Shown piece by piece: positions 8,528 to 16,940 of a DNA stretch of 64,000 nucleotides; the stretch's first letter is position 1, and each line of letters starts with the position of its first letter. This DNA comes from an uncultured Oscillospiraceae bacterium (GTDB lineage: Bacteria > Bacillota > Clostridia > Oscillospirales > Oscillospiraceae). Both the position numbers and the translations under genes were made by a program. The stretch lies in NCBI GenBank assembly GCA_934512135.1, contig CAKSWT010000015.1, positions 17,048-81,047 on the forward strand. Reading direction: 5' to 3'. The notes beneath the pieces are model-generated. The model was not told the origin of the DNA and did not search any database. It worked only from the letters and a program-made list of their open reading frames with translations.

Positions 8528-9910
8528 TTACCGAACGACCAGGGTTCCCCCAGAGGCCAGGGTATAGGTTCCCTGTCCGGAGGCCGCCTCCATGGTGATG
8601 GTCACGCCCTCGGGGGCGTCCACCTGGGCCGTCTCCAGCGGGCCGGCAAGGACCACATGGGAATCCCCGGTGGCATACCAGCGGCTGCCCTGATCCATAA
8701 CAATGGCGGCATTTGCAATGACGCCGTTGAGGCAAGCGGAGGTCATGTACACCCGGCAGTCCCGCTCCGGATCCTCGTGGAGAATGTCGCCGTCCACGGT
8801 CATATCCTTGAGTCGGAGCTCATCTCCCGGCGTGGGCCGGCCGTTGACCCGGGCCGCATTGGGATCGGCGTTTTTGCAGGTACGCATCAGCGCGCCGCCG
8901 GTGACAATGTTGCAGTTCTCCAGAGAGACCACCACGTTCTGACCGTGGACCTCAATGGCCGTCTTTCCGGTCTTGACGTCGCAGTCGGTGAGGCTCAGCT
9001 CGCCCACCTCGGTGTGGCGGCCCATGACACAGTGCATCAGCGCCAGATAGGTGCCGCACTTCAGCTCAGAGCCGGTAAATCTCACGCTGGCCTCTCCCGC
9101 CACAATGGCAGCCTGGCAGGCCACGTCAAACTTGCAGTCGTGGAACACATCATGGCAGCCCCAGTCTGCATAGGCACCGTAGCCGGACTTGGTGGCAACC
9201 ACCTTGCAGTCGTTGGCCTCCAGATAGACAAAGCCCTGGGAGGCGTCGGTGGACAGTGCTGCCCAGCCGTCGCAGGTAATCAGGGAGTTGTAGAAATAGC
9301 TGTAGGAATTCTGCACGGTGCAGTGGGTCCGGTTGTTGCCCTGAATCTCCAGCGGCGCGGGAGGACTCATCTTAGGCGCCTGGCCGGGGGCGTCCGAGCC
9401 ATAGGGGGCGCCGTGGGAGGTGAGAATGGAATCGTAGACCTTCAGCACACTGCCGCCGCTGGCGGAGGTGGAGGTCCGGCTCAGTCCCCAGGTGTCAATG
9501 AGGCAGTCCTTCAGCGTCAGTCTCGCATGGTCGGATACTCCGGCGCCGGCGGACTTTTCCCCCAGGCCCTGGCCGTCACCGGACAGGCTGATCACTGCGC
9601 CCTCCACGGTGAAGTCCGTGTCCTTGCCCTCGGCGTACACACCGCCTACAGACCCGTCATAGGAAACAATCCGCAGATCCGTGGCGCTGTCATCGGTGAT
9701 TTCCCCGCCGTATACCGTGGCCTCGTTGCCGGGAACCAGCTTGCCGTCCTTTACATACACGGAAGGCGTCATCTCGGGTCCTTCGCCCATGGGAGGGGGA
9801 CCGCCCGTTTTGTCCTCCACACCGTTTTCCTTGAACCAATCCCAGGGCTCAATGGGAACATAGGGAATCCGCTCAACAATTGTAAGCTCCTTGCCAGTTA
9901 GCTGTGCCAT
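8528..9910 (-). CDS. Beta-helix repeat protein without an export signal
   Basis: A 460-residue protein of unknown function. Start ATG 9910 is chosen because AGAAGG lies just upstream; the protein begins MAQLTGKELTIVERIPYVP, which is neither a signal peptide nor a membrane segment. A Pro-rich linker (GGPPPMGEGPEM) precedes short strand-turn repeats such as ARLTLKDCLIDT, FTVEGAVISL and EVGELSLTDCDV, typical of right-handed parallel beta-helices. It is clearly related to the exported protein at 16941-19295: both have a PP-x-GNN block, WA-LSTD and SGYG-Y in the same order. It also contains many Cys (for example LKDC, CHDVFHDC), unusual for an exported clostridial surface protein and consistent with a cytosolic location. 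No catalytic motif is recognised. Confidence 0.65.
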   Translation of the reverse strand: MAQLTGKELTIVERIPYVPIEPWDWFKENGVEDKTGGPPPMGEGPEMTPSVYVKDGKLVPGNEATVYGGEITDDSATDLRIVSYDGSVGGVYAEGKDTDFTVEGAVISLSGDGQGLGEKSAGAGVSDHARLTLKDCLIDTWGLSRTSTSASGGSVLKVYDSILTSHGAPYGSDAPGQAPKMSPPAPLEIQGNNRTHCTVQNSYSYFYNSLITCDGWAALSTDASQGFVYLEANDCKVVATKSGYGAYADWGCHDVFHDCKFDVACQAAIVAGEASVRFTGSELKCGTYLALMHCVMGRHTEVGELSLTDCDVKTGKTAIEVHGQNVVVSLENCNIVTGGALMRTCKNADPNAARVNGRPTPGDELRLKDMTVDGDILHEDPERDCRVYMTSACLNGVIANAAIVMDQGSRWYATGDSHVVLAGPLETAQVDAPEGVTITMEAASGQGTYTLASGGTLVVR

Positions 9911-9963
9911 ATACAAAACCTTCTTTCCAAATTTGTACGGATGCTCCGCCTGTTTTACCGCGT

Positions 9964-9982
9964 GGACCGGCGCTGCCGACCC
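9964..9982 (-). promoter_or_regulatory. 5'-proximal hairpin in the cytosolic beta-helix transcript
   Basis: The minus-strand RNA pairs GGGUCGGC with GCCGGUCC (8 bp including two G-U pairs, 3-nt loop). It starts about 3 nt after the transcript start predicted from the promoter at 9992-10020. Confidence 0.4.
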
Positions 9983-9991
9983 AGTGGCCCT

Positions 9992-10020
9992 ATTATACAA
10001 GGAAATGGTACGAATTGCAA
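9992..10020 (-). promoter_or_regulatory. Promoter of the cytosolic beta-helix gene
   Basis: On the minus strand: TTGCAA (10015-10020), 17-bp spacer, TATAAT (9992-9997). The leader is about 75 nt. Confidence 0.75.
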
Positions 10021-10053
10021 GTATCAATCTGTGCAGAATCCCCCCCATGTGTC

Positions 10054-10079
10054 AGGACCGCCCCGGTGGGGGCGGTCCT
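10054..10079 (-). terminator. GC-rich hairpin just after apeB
   Basis: A perfect 11-bp stem (10054-10064 with 10069-10079) with a GGTG loop starts 3 bp beyond the apeB stop. There is no T tract on either side, so it may stabilise the mRNA 3' end rather than terminate by itself. Confidence 0.5.
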
Positions 10080-10082
10080 AAA

Positions 10083-11372
10083 TCATATCACGGCAAATTC
10101 TTCCGGCCCAATTTCCCGGATTGCCCCGGCAAAGGCCGCCTCCATGGCACGAATCAGATATTCCGTGTCTGCGGTTCCCGCCGTTTCACAGGCAGAGTGC
10201 ATGGCCAGCTGGGCCAGACCGATGTCCACGGTGTGCATGCTCACCTGGGTCCCGGAGATGTTCCCCAGGGTTCCCCCGCCGGGAACATTGGAGTGGTTAA
10301 AATAGGCCTGTTCCGGCACGCCGGCGCTGCGCAGAATCTGCCGCATCAGGGCCGCGGAAGGGCCGTCGGTGGCATATCGGGCACCGTATTTAATTACCAC
10401 ACCCTCTCCCAGTCGGGGCCGGTTGGTCAGTGCGGCCTTTTCCGGATGGTTGGGGTGGACGCCGTGGGCATTGTCTGCGGAGATCATCAGGCTCTGGGCC
10501 ACGCAGCGGAGATATTCCTCCCGGGAGAGGCCCCGAGAAAGGCAGACCCGCTGGAGCACATCGGACAGGAAGGTGGACATGGCCCCCTGGCGGGTCTCGC
10601 TGCCCACCTCCTCATTGTCAAACAGCGCCAAAACCGGCATGGCCCGGGGCGTTTCCGCCTGAAGAAATCCCCGAAGAAGGCCGTAGACACATTGGAGATC
10701 ATCCAGCCGGGGACAGAGAATCAGCTCCTCCTCCGGCCCCAGCACCGTGCCCTTGTCCCGATTGTAGACAAACAGGTCAAAGGACAGAATATCCTCCGGG
10801 TCGATCTTCAGCTGCCGGGCCAGCATGGGCAGCACGTCCTGCTCCCCCTTCCCCAGCAGCGGCAGCAGATCCACCTGGGCGTCCCACTTTTTCCCTTCGT
10901 TGGCGCTGCGGTCCATGTGGATGGCCAGGCTGGGAATCACCAGCAAATCCCGGTCCACATTCACCAGTCGGGAGGCCACCCCGTCCTGACTGCGGACCAT
11001 CAGACGGCCCCCAATGCTCAGGGGCCGGTCCAGCCAGGGATACACCAGCATTCCCCCATACTTCTCCGCATCCAGCTTGGTATAGCCCTCCGGCCGAAGT
11101 TCCATATTCTCCTTGAGCTTCAGACAGGGAGAATCGGTGTGGGCCGCCCCCACCATAAAGCCGGTGATGGTCTCCGGCACCCGGAAAGCCATCAGGCTGG
11201 ACTGGTTTCGGGTGACATAATATCCCTTCCCCGGCTCCAGCTGCCAGGCCTGTCCCTCCAAAAGCGGGAGAAATCCGGCCTGTTCCAGGGCCTTTCTGGC
11301 GTTTTCCACTGCGTGAAAACAGGTAGGACTTTCCTCGATAAAGGAAAACAGTCCCTTGGTTATCTCATTCAT
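10083..11372 (-). CDS. apeB: M18 family aminopeptidase
   Basis: A cytosolic dizinc aminopeptidase of the M18 (aspartyl aminopeptidase-like) family, releasing N-terminal residues from peptides. The 429-residue length fits. Metal and catalytic motifs are visible: AHTDSP (His78, Asp80), DNEEVGS with its catalytic/metal Glu pair, and the C-terminal region with FNHSNVPGGGT. Start ATG 11372 has AGGAGA about 8 nt upstream. It lies 21 bp downstream of pepF on the same strand, so the two peptidases probably form an operon for peptide degradation, which would suit an amino-acid-fermenting gut anaerobe. Confidence 0.92.
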   Translation of the reverse strand: MNEITKGLFSFIEESPTCFHAVENARKALEQAGFLPLLEGQAWQLEPGKGYYVTRNQSSLMAFRVPETITGFMVGAAHTDSPCLKLKENMELRPEGYTKLDAEKYGGMLVYPWLDRPLSIGGRLMVRSQDGVASRLVNVDRDLLVIPSLAIHMDRSANEGKKWDAQVDLLPLLGKGEQDVLPMLARQLKIDPEDILSFDLFVYNRDKGTVLGPEEELILCPRLDDLQCVYGLLRGFLQAETPRAMPVLALFDNEEVGSETRQGAMSTFLSDVLQRVCLSRGLSREEYLRCVAQSLMISADNAHGVHPNHPEKAALTNRPRLGEGVVIKYGARYATDGPSAALMRQILRSAGVPEQAYFNHSNVPGGGTLGNISGTQVSMHTVDIGLAQLAMHSACETAGTADTEYLIRAMEAAFAGAIREIGPEEFAVI

Positions 11373-11393
11373 TCCAATCTCCTCTTTCCCGGC

Positions 11394-13181
11394 TTACAGG
11401 CTCTCCAGCAGGGCGGTGAGCTCCGTAAGTGTCTCGTCAAAGACCTTCAGCGCCCGATCCACCACATCCGGCTTGGTGAGATCTACCCCGGCAATTTTCA
11501 GCTCCTCCAGAGGATAGTCGCTGCCGCCGGTGGTCAGGAATTTCAGATAGTTGGAGGGATCTCCGGTTTCATAGATGCCATCCGCAATGGCCACGGCGGA
11601 GCAGAAGCCTGTGGCATACTGATACACATAGAAGGAGCTGTAGAAGTGGGGAATTCTGGCCCACTCCACATCCTGCAGGGGATTGACCTCCGCCCCCTGA
11701 TAATATAGCTGGTTGAGCTCCCGGTAGACCTTGCTGAGGGTCTGGGCCGTCAGCGGCTCCCCTCCCTGGTACATCTCGTGGGCCTTCCGCTCGAACTCCG
11801 CAAACAGGGTCTGGCGGAACACCGTGGTCCGGAAGCTCTCCAGCAGGTGATTCAGAAGGTAGGCCCGCTTTTTGGGGTCCGTCTCCGTTTTGAGCAGGTA
11901 CTTGGTCAGCAGAACCTCATTGACTGTCGAGGCCACCTCCGCCACCAGCAGCCGATAGTCATGGTTGGCAAAGGAGTTATTGGCAGAGGACAGATAGGAG
12001 TGCATGGCATGTCCCAGCTCATGGGCCATGGTGAACACATCCTCCAGGGAGTTGGTGAAGTTCAGCAGCACATAGGGATGCACGCCATACACCCCGCAGG
12101 AGAAGGCGCCGGTGGTCTTTCCCTTGTTCTCATAGACATCCATCCAGCTCTCTGCATAGGCCTTGTCCAGAAGCTTCTGATAGTCTGCGCCCAGGGGCTC
12201 CAGGGCCTTTTTCACCATGGCCTTGGAGGCCTCGTAGTCAATGTGATAGTCCACGTCCTCCACCATGGGGCAGTAGAGGTCATACATATTCAGCGTATCC
12301 AGCCCCAGGACCTTTTTCCGCAGCGCCAGATATTTTTTCATGGTGCCAAGGCCCCCGTGGACCGCCTCCACCAGGCTGTCATAGACGGAAAGCGGCACAT
12401 TGTTGGCATAGAGGCTCTTTTCCGCAGCGGAGCCGTAGCCCCGGACCTCCGCAAAATAGGTGTCCAGCTTCACCTGTCCGGCATACATGGCCGCAAAGGT
12501 GTTGATATACCGCTGAAACTCCCCGTGGTAGACCTCAAAGGACTCCTTGCGGACAGACTGCACCCGGCTCTCCCGGTACAGGCCGTAATTTCCATGGGTG
12601 AGGGGAGCGGGCTTGCCGTCCTCTCCGGTGATGTCCGGGAAGGTCATATCCACGCTTTCCAGCATGGTAAACACATTGTCCGGGGTCCCGGCGGCATCGG
12701 CCAACTGGGAGAGCATTTTCTCCTTGTCCGCAGACAGGGTATACTTCCGCATCCGGCCGGTGTCCTCCAGAATGTGCCGGTATTCCGCCAGCAGCGGGTC
12801 CGCCATCCACTGGGTCAGGGTCTCCTGGGGAATGGACAAAATCTCCGGATCCACAAAGCTCAGGGCCGTAGACAGGGCCACATAGAGGTTGGTGGCCCGG
12901 CCCTCCAGCCGCTGGGCCTCCGGGTCCCCGTTGTCCCCGCTTTTTTTCAGAGACGCATACAGGCTCAGCAGCTCTACCGGCTGCAGCACAGCGTAGATCT
13001 GATCCAGACCTGCCTTCAGCTGCTCCTTGGAGGCCCGCAGGGTGCCCGGCAGGGTCTTCAGCTGCTCCAGAGAGGCCTGGGCCGTCTCATAGGCCTGCTC
13101 CCAGGCCTCTTGGGTGGGGTAAATATCCTCCAGCTTCCACTGGAACTTAGGGTCCATATCCTTACGGGACAAAAGCGCCAT
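11394..13181 (-). CDS. pepF: Oligoendopeptidase F (M3B metallopeptidase)
   Basis: A cytosolic zinc oligopeptidase that cuts short peptides. It has 595 residues, the usual PepF length. The zinc-binding HExxH is HELGH at residues 387-391, with the downstream family Glu in the V-A-E-V-A-S segment about 25 residues later. Start ATG 13181 has AAAGGAAG upstream. It is the first gene of a pepF-apeB unit driven by the promoter at 13273-13301; its mRNA would begin with a long hairpin. Confidence 0.95.
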   Translation of the reverse strand: MALLSRKDMDPKFQWKLEDIYPTQEAWEQAYETAQASLEQLKTLPGTLRASKEQLKAGLDQIYAVLQPVELLSLYASLKKSGDNGDPEAQRLEGRATNLYVALSTALSFVDPEILSIPQETLTQWMADPLLAEYRHILEDTGRMRKYTLSADKEKMLSQLADAAGTPDNVFTMLESVDMTFPDITGEDGKPAPLTHGNYGLYRESRVQSVRKESFEVYHGEFQRYINTFAAMYAGQVKLDTYFAEVRGYGSAAEKSLYANNVPLSVYDSLVEAVHGGLGTMKKYLALRKKVLGLDTLNMYDLYCPMVEDVDYHIDYEASKAMVKKALEPLGADYQKLLDKAYAESWMDVYENKGKTTGAFSCGVYGVHPYVLLNFTNSLEDVFTMAHELGHAMHSYLSSANNSFANHDYRLLVAEVASTVNEVLLTKYLLKTETDPKKRAYLLNHLLESFRTTVFRQTLFAEFERKAHEMYQGGEPLTAQTLSKVYRELNQLYYQGAEVNPLQDVEWARIPHFYSSFYVYQYATGFCSAVAIADGIYETGDPSNYLKFLTTGGSDYPLEELKIAGVDLTKPDVVDRALKVFDETLTELTALLESL

Positions 13182-13214
13182 AAAAACATCTTCCTTTCAT
13201 AACATATCATCCGT

Positions 13215-13267
13215 GGCAATGCCCCACGGTTCGCCAAGCGCTCCAGGCGCAGCTGTGGGACATTGCC
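13215..13267 (-). promoter_or_regulatory. Long 5'-terminal stem-loop in the pepF transcript
   Basis: Arms 13215-13227 and 13255-13267 pair over 13 bp. The single mismatch is C-A on the plus strand but G-U in the minus-strand RNA, suggesting that the structure acts in the pepF mRNA. The loop contains further GCGC self-complementarity. The predicted transcript start is at about 13266-13267, the very base of the stem. Confidence 0.6.
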
Positions 13268-13272
13268 TTAGT

Positions 13273-13301
13273 ATTGTATCAGATTCTCCCAGGTTTCACA
13301 A
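13273..13301 (-). promoter_or_regulatory. Promoter for pepF-apeB
   Basis: Minus strand: TTGTGA (13296-13301), 17-bp spacer, TACAAT (13273-13278). Confidence 0.7.
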
Positions 13302-13352
13302 CCGCCCGATATCCCTCCTCCGAAAATTTACGCAAAAATCACACCCCTCCCA

Positions 13353-13381
13353 TTGACAGAAACTGTCCTCCGTGTTATGAT
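13353..13381 (+). promoter_or_regulatory. Promoter of gapA
   Basis: Perfect TTGACA at 13353-13358, 17-bp spacer, TATGAT at 13376-13381: a strong sigma-A promoter about 165 bp before the gapA start. Confidence 0.9.
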
Positions 13382-13387
13382 GATGTT

Positions 13388-13544
13388 GTAATAAACGTAT
13401 GTAACAAGTTGAGCCTTAAGACCCGGGGATTCCCTCCCCAGGGCCGCCCGTACTGTAACGATGCAGTATGCTTTTTTTAGCAGATCAACTTGTCCGTAAC
13501 ATGTCGTACGACACAGACATATAACAGTGTATGGAGGTATTATT
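13388..13544 (+). promoter_or_regulatory. Structured gapA leader, candidate attenuator or riboregulator
   Basis: The leader is about 157 nt. ACAAGTTGA (13404-13412) pairs perfectly with TCAACTTGT (13485-13493). Inside this are a GC hairpin (CCGGGGA near 13423 with TCCCCAGG near 13435), a TACTG/CAGTA hairpin (13451-13455 with 13464-13468) and, right after it, a run of seven T at 13472-13478. The hairpin plus T-run looks terminator-like, and the outer helix closes the domain. It matches no riboswitch class known to me. Confidence 0.45.
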
Positions 13545-14555
13545 ATGGCGATTAAAGTTGGTATCAATGGGTTTGGACGGATCGGACGGATGACCTTCCG
13601 GGCCAGCGTGAACTTCCCCGACATCGAGATCGTCGGCATCAACGACCTTTGCGAGCCCGCCTATCTGGAATATATGCTGAAATACGACACCGTACACGGC
13701 CGTTTCCCGGGAGAGCTCCGTCACACGGACCATTCCCTGATTGTAAACGGCCATGAGATTCCGGTGTTTGCAGAGCGGGACCCGGCCAATCTTCCCTGGG
13801 GCCAGGTGGGGGCCGACTATGTTGTCGAGTCCACCGGCCTGTTCCTCACCAAGGAAAAGGCCCAGGGCCATATTGCGGCAGGGGCAAAGCATGTGGTCAT
13901 GAGCGCCCCCTCCAAGGACGATACTCCCATGTTTGTCATGGGGGTCAATGAGGACACCTATACCAGCGACATGCAGTATGTCTCCAACGCCTCCTGCACC
14001 ACCAACTGTCTGGCCCCTCTGGTGAAGGTGCTCCAGGATCGGTTTGGGGTGGTGGAGGGTCTGATGACCACGGTGCACTCCGTCACCGCCACCCAGAAAA
14101 CCGTTGACGGCCCCTCCATGAAGGATTGGCGGGGCGGTCGGGCGGCCACCGGCAATATCATTCCCTCCTCCACCGGGGCAGCAAAAGCCGTGGGGAAGGT
14201 GATTCCTGCCCTGAACGGGAAGCTCACCGGCATGAGCATGCGGGTCCCCACCCTGGATGTCTCTGCGGTGGACCTGACGGTACGTCTGGAGCAGCCCGCT
14301 ACCTATGAGGAGATCTGCCAGGCCATGAAGGAGGCCTCCGAGGGTCCCCTGAAGGGTATTCTGGGCTACACCGAGGACGCCGTGGTATCCTCGGACTTCC
14401 TGGGCGATCCTCGTGTTTCCATTTTCGACGCCAAGGCCGGCATTGCACTCAACGACCACTTTGTGAAGCTCATGGCCTGGTATGACAATGAGGTGGGCTA
14501 TTCCCATAAAATTCTGGAGCTGATCCGCCACATGGCCAAGGTGGATGCCCAATAA
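13545..14555 (+). CDS. gapA: Glyceraldehyde-3-phosphate dehydrogenase, type I
   Basis: Glycolytic NAD-dependent GAPDH, 336 residues, cytosolic tetramer. The dinucleotide-binding INGFGRIGR motif is at the N-terminus; the catalytic Cys151 sits in SNASCTTNCLAP, and the NEVGYSHKIL C-terminal helix is intact. Start ATG 13545 is preferred over an in-frame GTG 18 bp earlier because GGAGG lies at 13533-13537 and the known N-terminus begins at this Met. It has its own strong promoter, a long structured leader and a terminator, and is followed by pyk under a separate promoter, so two glycolytic genes are clustered but separately controlled. Confidence 0.97.
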   Translation: MAIKVGINGFGRIGRMTFRASVNFPDIEIVGINDLCEPAYLEYMLKYDTVHGRFPGELRHTDHSLIVNGHEIPVFAERDPANLPWGQVGADYVVESTGLFLTKEKAQGHIAAGAKHVVMSAPSKDDTPMFVMGVNEDTYTSDMQYVSNASCTTNCLAPLVKVLQDRFGVVEGLMTTVHSVTATQKTVDGPSMKDWRGGRAATGNIIPSSTGAAKAVGKVIPALNGKLTGMSMRVPTLDVSAVDLTVRLEQPATYEEICQAMKEASEGPLKGILGYTEDAVVSSDFLGDPRVSIFDAKAGIALNDHFVKLMAWYDNEVGYSHKILELIRHMAKVDAQ

Positions 14556-14562
14556 CACCGAA

Positions 14563-14588
14563 AGAGGGCGCTGGGGCGCCCTCTTTTT
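14563..14588 (+). terminator. gapA terminator
   Basis: A 9-bp stem (AGAGGGCGC arm, 14563-14571 with 14576-14584) is followed by a T run. Confidence 0.85.
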
Positions 14589-14591
14589 GTC

Positions 14592-14620
14592 TTGCCGACC
14601 CAGGAAAAAACTGCTATGAT
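14592..14620 (+). promoter_or_regulatory. Promoter of pyk
   Basis: TTGCCG at 14592-14597, 17-bp spacer, TATGAT at 14615-14620. It starts right after the gapA terminator. Confidence 0.75.
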
Positions 14621-14649
14621 GGAACCAATGGATACGGAGGCGAACGCTT

Positions 14650-16065
14650 ATGCGAAAGACAAAAATTATCTGCACTTTGGGCCCGTCCACCGATGACAAG
14701 GAGACCCTAAAGGCACTGTGCCAAAACGGCATGAACGTGGCCCGGATGAATTTTTCCCACGGAGACCACGACAGCCATCTGTCCCGGCTGCATCTTCTCC
14801 AGGAGCTGCGGGAGGAGCTGGGGCTTCCCATTGCCGCCATGTGCGACACCAAGGGGCCTGAGATCCGGACCGGATTGTTTCAGGGGGGCAGCGCAGACCT
14901 GAAGGTGGGCGACACCTTCACCCTATACGGCCAAGAGCGGCTGGGCGACAGCGCCGGCTGCTGCACCACCTATCCCAATCTGGCCAAGGTGGTCCGTCCC
15001 GGAAGCAGGATCTGCATCGACGACGGGCTCATTGAGCTGTCGGTTCAGGATATTCAGGGAGACAATGTGATCTGCACCGTCTGTAACGGCGGGACCGTCC
15101 GAGATCGGAAGGGCATCAATCTTCCCGGCACCCCGGTGGATCTGCCCTTCCTGTCCCGAAGAGACCGCAGCGACATCCTCTTTGCCGCGGAAAACGGGTT
15201 TGACCTGATCGCCGCCTCCTTTACCCGTTCCGCCCAGGATATTCAGGACATTCGGGATCTGCTCCGGGAGGTGGGGGCCGACAGCGTAGAGATCATCGCA
15301 AAAATCGAAAACCAGCAGGGCATCGACAACATGGACCAGATCATCGAAGCCGCCGACGGCGTTATGGTCGCCCGGGGGGACCTGGGTGTGGAGGTCCCCT
15401 CCTATCAGGTGCCCTTGCTCCAGAAGGAGATCGTAAAGAAGTGCCGCCAGGCGGGAAAAAATGTGATTATTGCCACCCAGATGCTGGATTCCATGATTCG
15501 CAATCCCCGTCCCACCCGGGCCGAGGTCAACGATGTGGCCCAGGCGGTTTTTGACGGGGCCAGCGCCATTATGCTCTCCGGGGAAACCGCCTCCGGCAAA
15601 TACCCTGTGGCAGCGCTCCGCACCATGTCCAACATTGCCGTCCATGTGGAGGACAGCATCGACTATTGGCAGGCCTTCCGGGGGCTGGACATTCCCCACA
15701 GCCGGAACATCGGCGCCGCCATTTCCCGGGCATGCTGCACCACCGCCATGGAGCTGGATGCCAAGGCCATTGTCACCGTAACCCAACGGGGCATCACCGC
15801 CAAGGCCGTGGCCCGATTCCAGCCCGGCTGCCCTGTGCTGGCTCTGACGGTGGACGAAAAGACCCGGCGGCGGCTCTGTCTGGTTTGGGGGGTGGAAACG
15901 GCGCTGGTTCCTATGGTGGACTCCACCGATAAGCTGCTGAACCTGGCTCGGAGCAACGCCTGGGATCTGGGCTATGTGGAGGAGAACGATCTGGCAGTGG
16001 TCACCGCCGGCATTCCCGTGGGCATCAGCGGCTCCACCAACCTCATTAAGGTCCTGCGGTTCTAG
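14650..16065 (+). CDS. pyk: Pyruvate kinase
   Basis: Converts phosphoenolpyruvate and ADP to pyruvate and ATP. It has 471 residues, so it lacks the extra C-terminal PEP-utilising-like domain that extends Bacillus-type enzymes to about 585 residues. Motifs: MNFSHGDH near the N-terminus, DTKGPEIRTG, the active-site IAKIENQQGIDN with VARGDLGVEVP, and MLDSMIRNPRPTRAEVNDVA with the ATP/metal-contacting segment. Start ATG 14650 has CGGAGG upstream. Confidence 0.97.
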   Translation: MRKTKIICTLGPSTDDKETLKALCQNGMNVARMNFSHGDHDSHLSRLHLLQELREELGLPIAAMCDTKGPEIRTGLFQGGSADLKVGDTFTLYGQERLGDSAGCCTTYPNLAKVVRPGSRICIDDGLIELSVQDIQGDNVICTVCNGGTVRDRKGINLPGTPVDLPFLSRRDRSDILFAAENGFDLIAASFTRSAQDIQDIRDLLREVGADSVEIIAKIENQQGIDNMDQIIEAADGVMVARGDLGVEVPSYQVPLLQKEIVKKCRQAGKNVIIATQMLDSMIRNPRPTRAEVNDVAQAVFDGASAIMLSGETASGKYPVAALRTMSNIAVHVEDSIDYWQAFRGLDIPHSRNIGAAISRACCTTAMELDAKAIVTVTQRGITAKAVARFQPGCPVLALTVDEKTRRRLCLVWGVETALVPMVDSTDKLLNLARSNAWDLGYVEENDLAVVTAGIPVGISGSTNLIKVLRF

Positions 16066-16137
16066 GCCGGCCCCGCTGATTTTTCCGGCCCAGTTTTGTG
16101 CATTTCTTATAATTATGCCGGAAAATCAATTTTCAAC

Positions 16138-16166
16138 TTGTCATTTCCCACAGAATGCGCTATACT
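16138..16166 (+). promoter_or_regulatory. Promoter of the cytidylate-kinase-like gene
   Basis: TTGTCA at 16138-16143, 17-bp spacer, TATACT at 16161-16166. A small hairpin GGGAG-TAG-CTCCC (16181-16193) lies near the predicted transcript start. Confidence 0.75.
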
Positions 16167-16218
16167 GAGGGTGAAGATGGGGGAGTAGCTCCCAAATTAA
16201 GAATAAGGCGGTGTTCCT

Positions 16219-16821
16219 ATGATTATTACGATTGGAAGGCAATTTGGTTCCGGTGGAAGAGAGATCGGCGAAAAGGTCGCACAGCGTTTGGGATACGCCT
16301 TTTACGACAAAGAGATTCTGACCATGGCCGCAGAGAGCAGCGGATTTTCCCCTGTGGCCATGCAGCACTACGACGAGAAGCCCAGCGGAAGCCTAATCTA
16401 CAGCCTGTACATGACCGGCGCAGCCACCAGTGACAATCTTCCCTTAAATCAGAAGCTGGCCTTTGCCCAGTTCAATATCATCCGGAAGGTGGCCCAGGCT
16501 GATAACTGCGTAATCGTAGGCCGGTGCGCCGACTATGTCCTCCGGGAGCGGACCAATCTGCTCACCGTGTTCCTCCATGCGCCTATGGCATATCGCGTGA
16601 AACGGGTCATGGCCGACCAATCCATTGACAACGCCACCCTGGCGGAAAAGACCATCAAAAAGCAGGATAAGGCTCGGGCAGACTACTATAATTTCTTCAC
16701 TCACAAAAAGTGGGGCGATGCCGGCAGCGCCATGCTCTCCATTGACACCTCCATGCTTCCCACCGATCAGGTGGCGGAGGCCATTGTAGGATTCGTCCAG
16801 CTACTGGAACACAAAGCGTAA
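16219..16821 (+). CDS. Cytidylate kinase-like P-loop protein
   Basis: A 200-residue protein of the cytidylate-kinase-like family common in Clostridia. The N-terminal ITIGRQFGSGGREIG is a modified P-loop, followed by the YDKEIL segment and VGRCADYVL in the middle. True Cmk is usually about 220-230 residues with a GxxGSGKS loop; here the Lys-Ser of Walker A is replaced (GSGGRE). The nucleotide substrate is therefore uncertain and the family name is all that can be claimed. The ribosome site is a moderate GGCGG. Monocistronic between its own promoter and terminator. Confidence 0.8.
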   Translation: MIITIGRQFGSGGREIGEKVAQRLGYAFYDKEILTMAAESSGFSPVAMQHYDEKPSGSLIYSLYMTGAATSDNLPLNQKLAFAQFNIIRKVAQADNCVIVGRCADYVLRERTNLLTVFLHAPMAYRVKRVMADQSIDNATLAEKTIKKQDKARADYYNFFTHKKWGDAGSAMLSIDTSMLPTDQVAEAIVGFVQLLEHKA

Positions 16822-16828
16822 TAAGCTA

Positions 16829-16857
16829 AGCCTGACGGCACACGCCGTCAGGCTTTT
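16829..16857 (+). terminator. Terminator of the cytidylate-kinase-like gene
   Basis: A perfect 11-bp stem (16829-16839 with 16844-16854), ACAC loop, then TTT. Confidence 0.85.
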
Positions 16858-16897
16858 CAGACTGTCGAAAGAGCCGGAAGGCTTTTCCTGTGACCGC

Positions 16898-16937
16898 AAA
16901 ATCCGGGCGCTGCCATATGCCGCAGCGCCCGGATTTT
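16898..16937 (-). terminator. Terminator of the membrane-anchored beta-helix gene
   Basis: A perfect 16-bp stem (16898-16913 with 16922-16937) begins 3 bp after the stop codon on the minus strand and ends in TTTT. Confidence 0.9.
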
Positions 16938-16940
16938 ATC

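Noticed and set aside
6555..8567. Long open frame on the plus strand opposite the beta-helix lipoprotein
   Set aside because: It is antisense to a gene with signal peptide and repeats, has no ribosome site at its start, and its translation is an unstructured Gly/His/Arg/Val-rich shadow caused by high GC.
11778..13202. 474-codon open frame opposite pepF
   Set aside because: pepF is unmistakable (HExxH, full length); the opposite frame shows no motif or ribosome site.
13274..13480. Small open frame in the gapA leader
   Set aside because: It starts upstream of the promoter, runs across the promoter and leader structures, and has no ribosome site.
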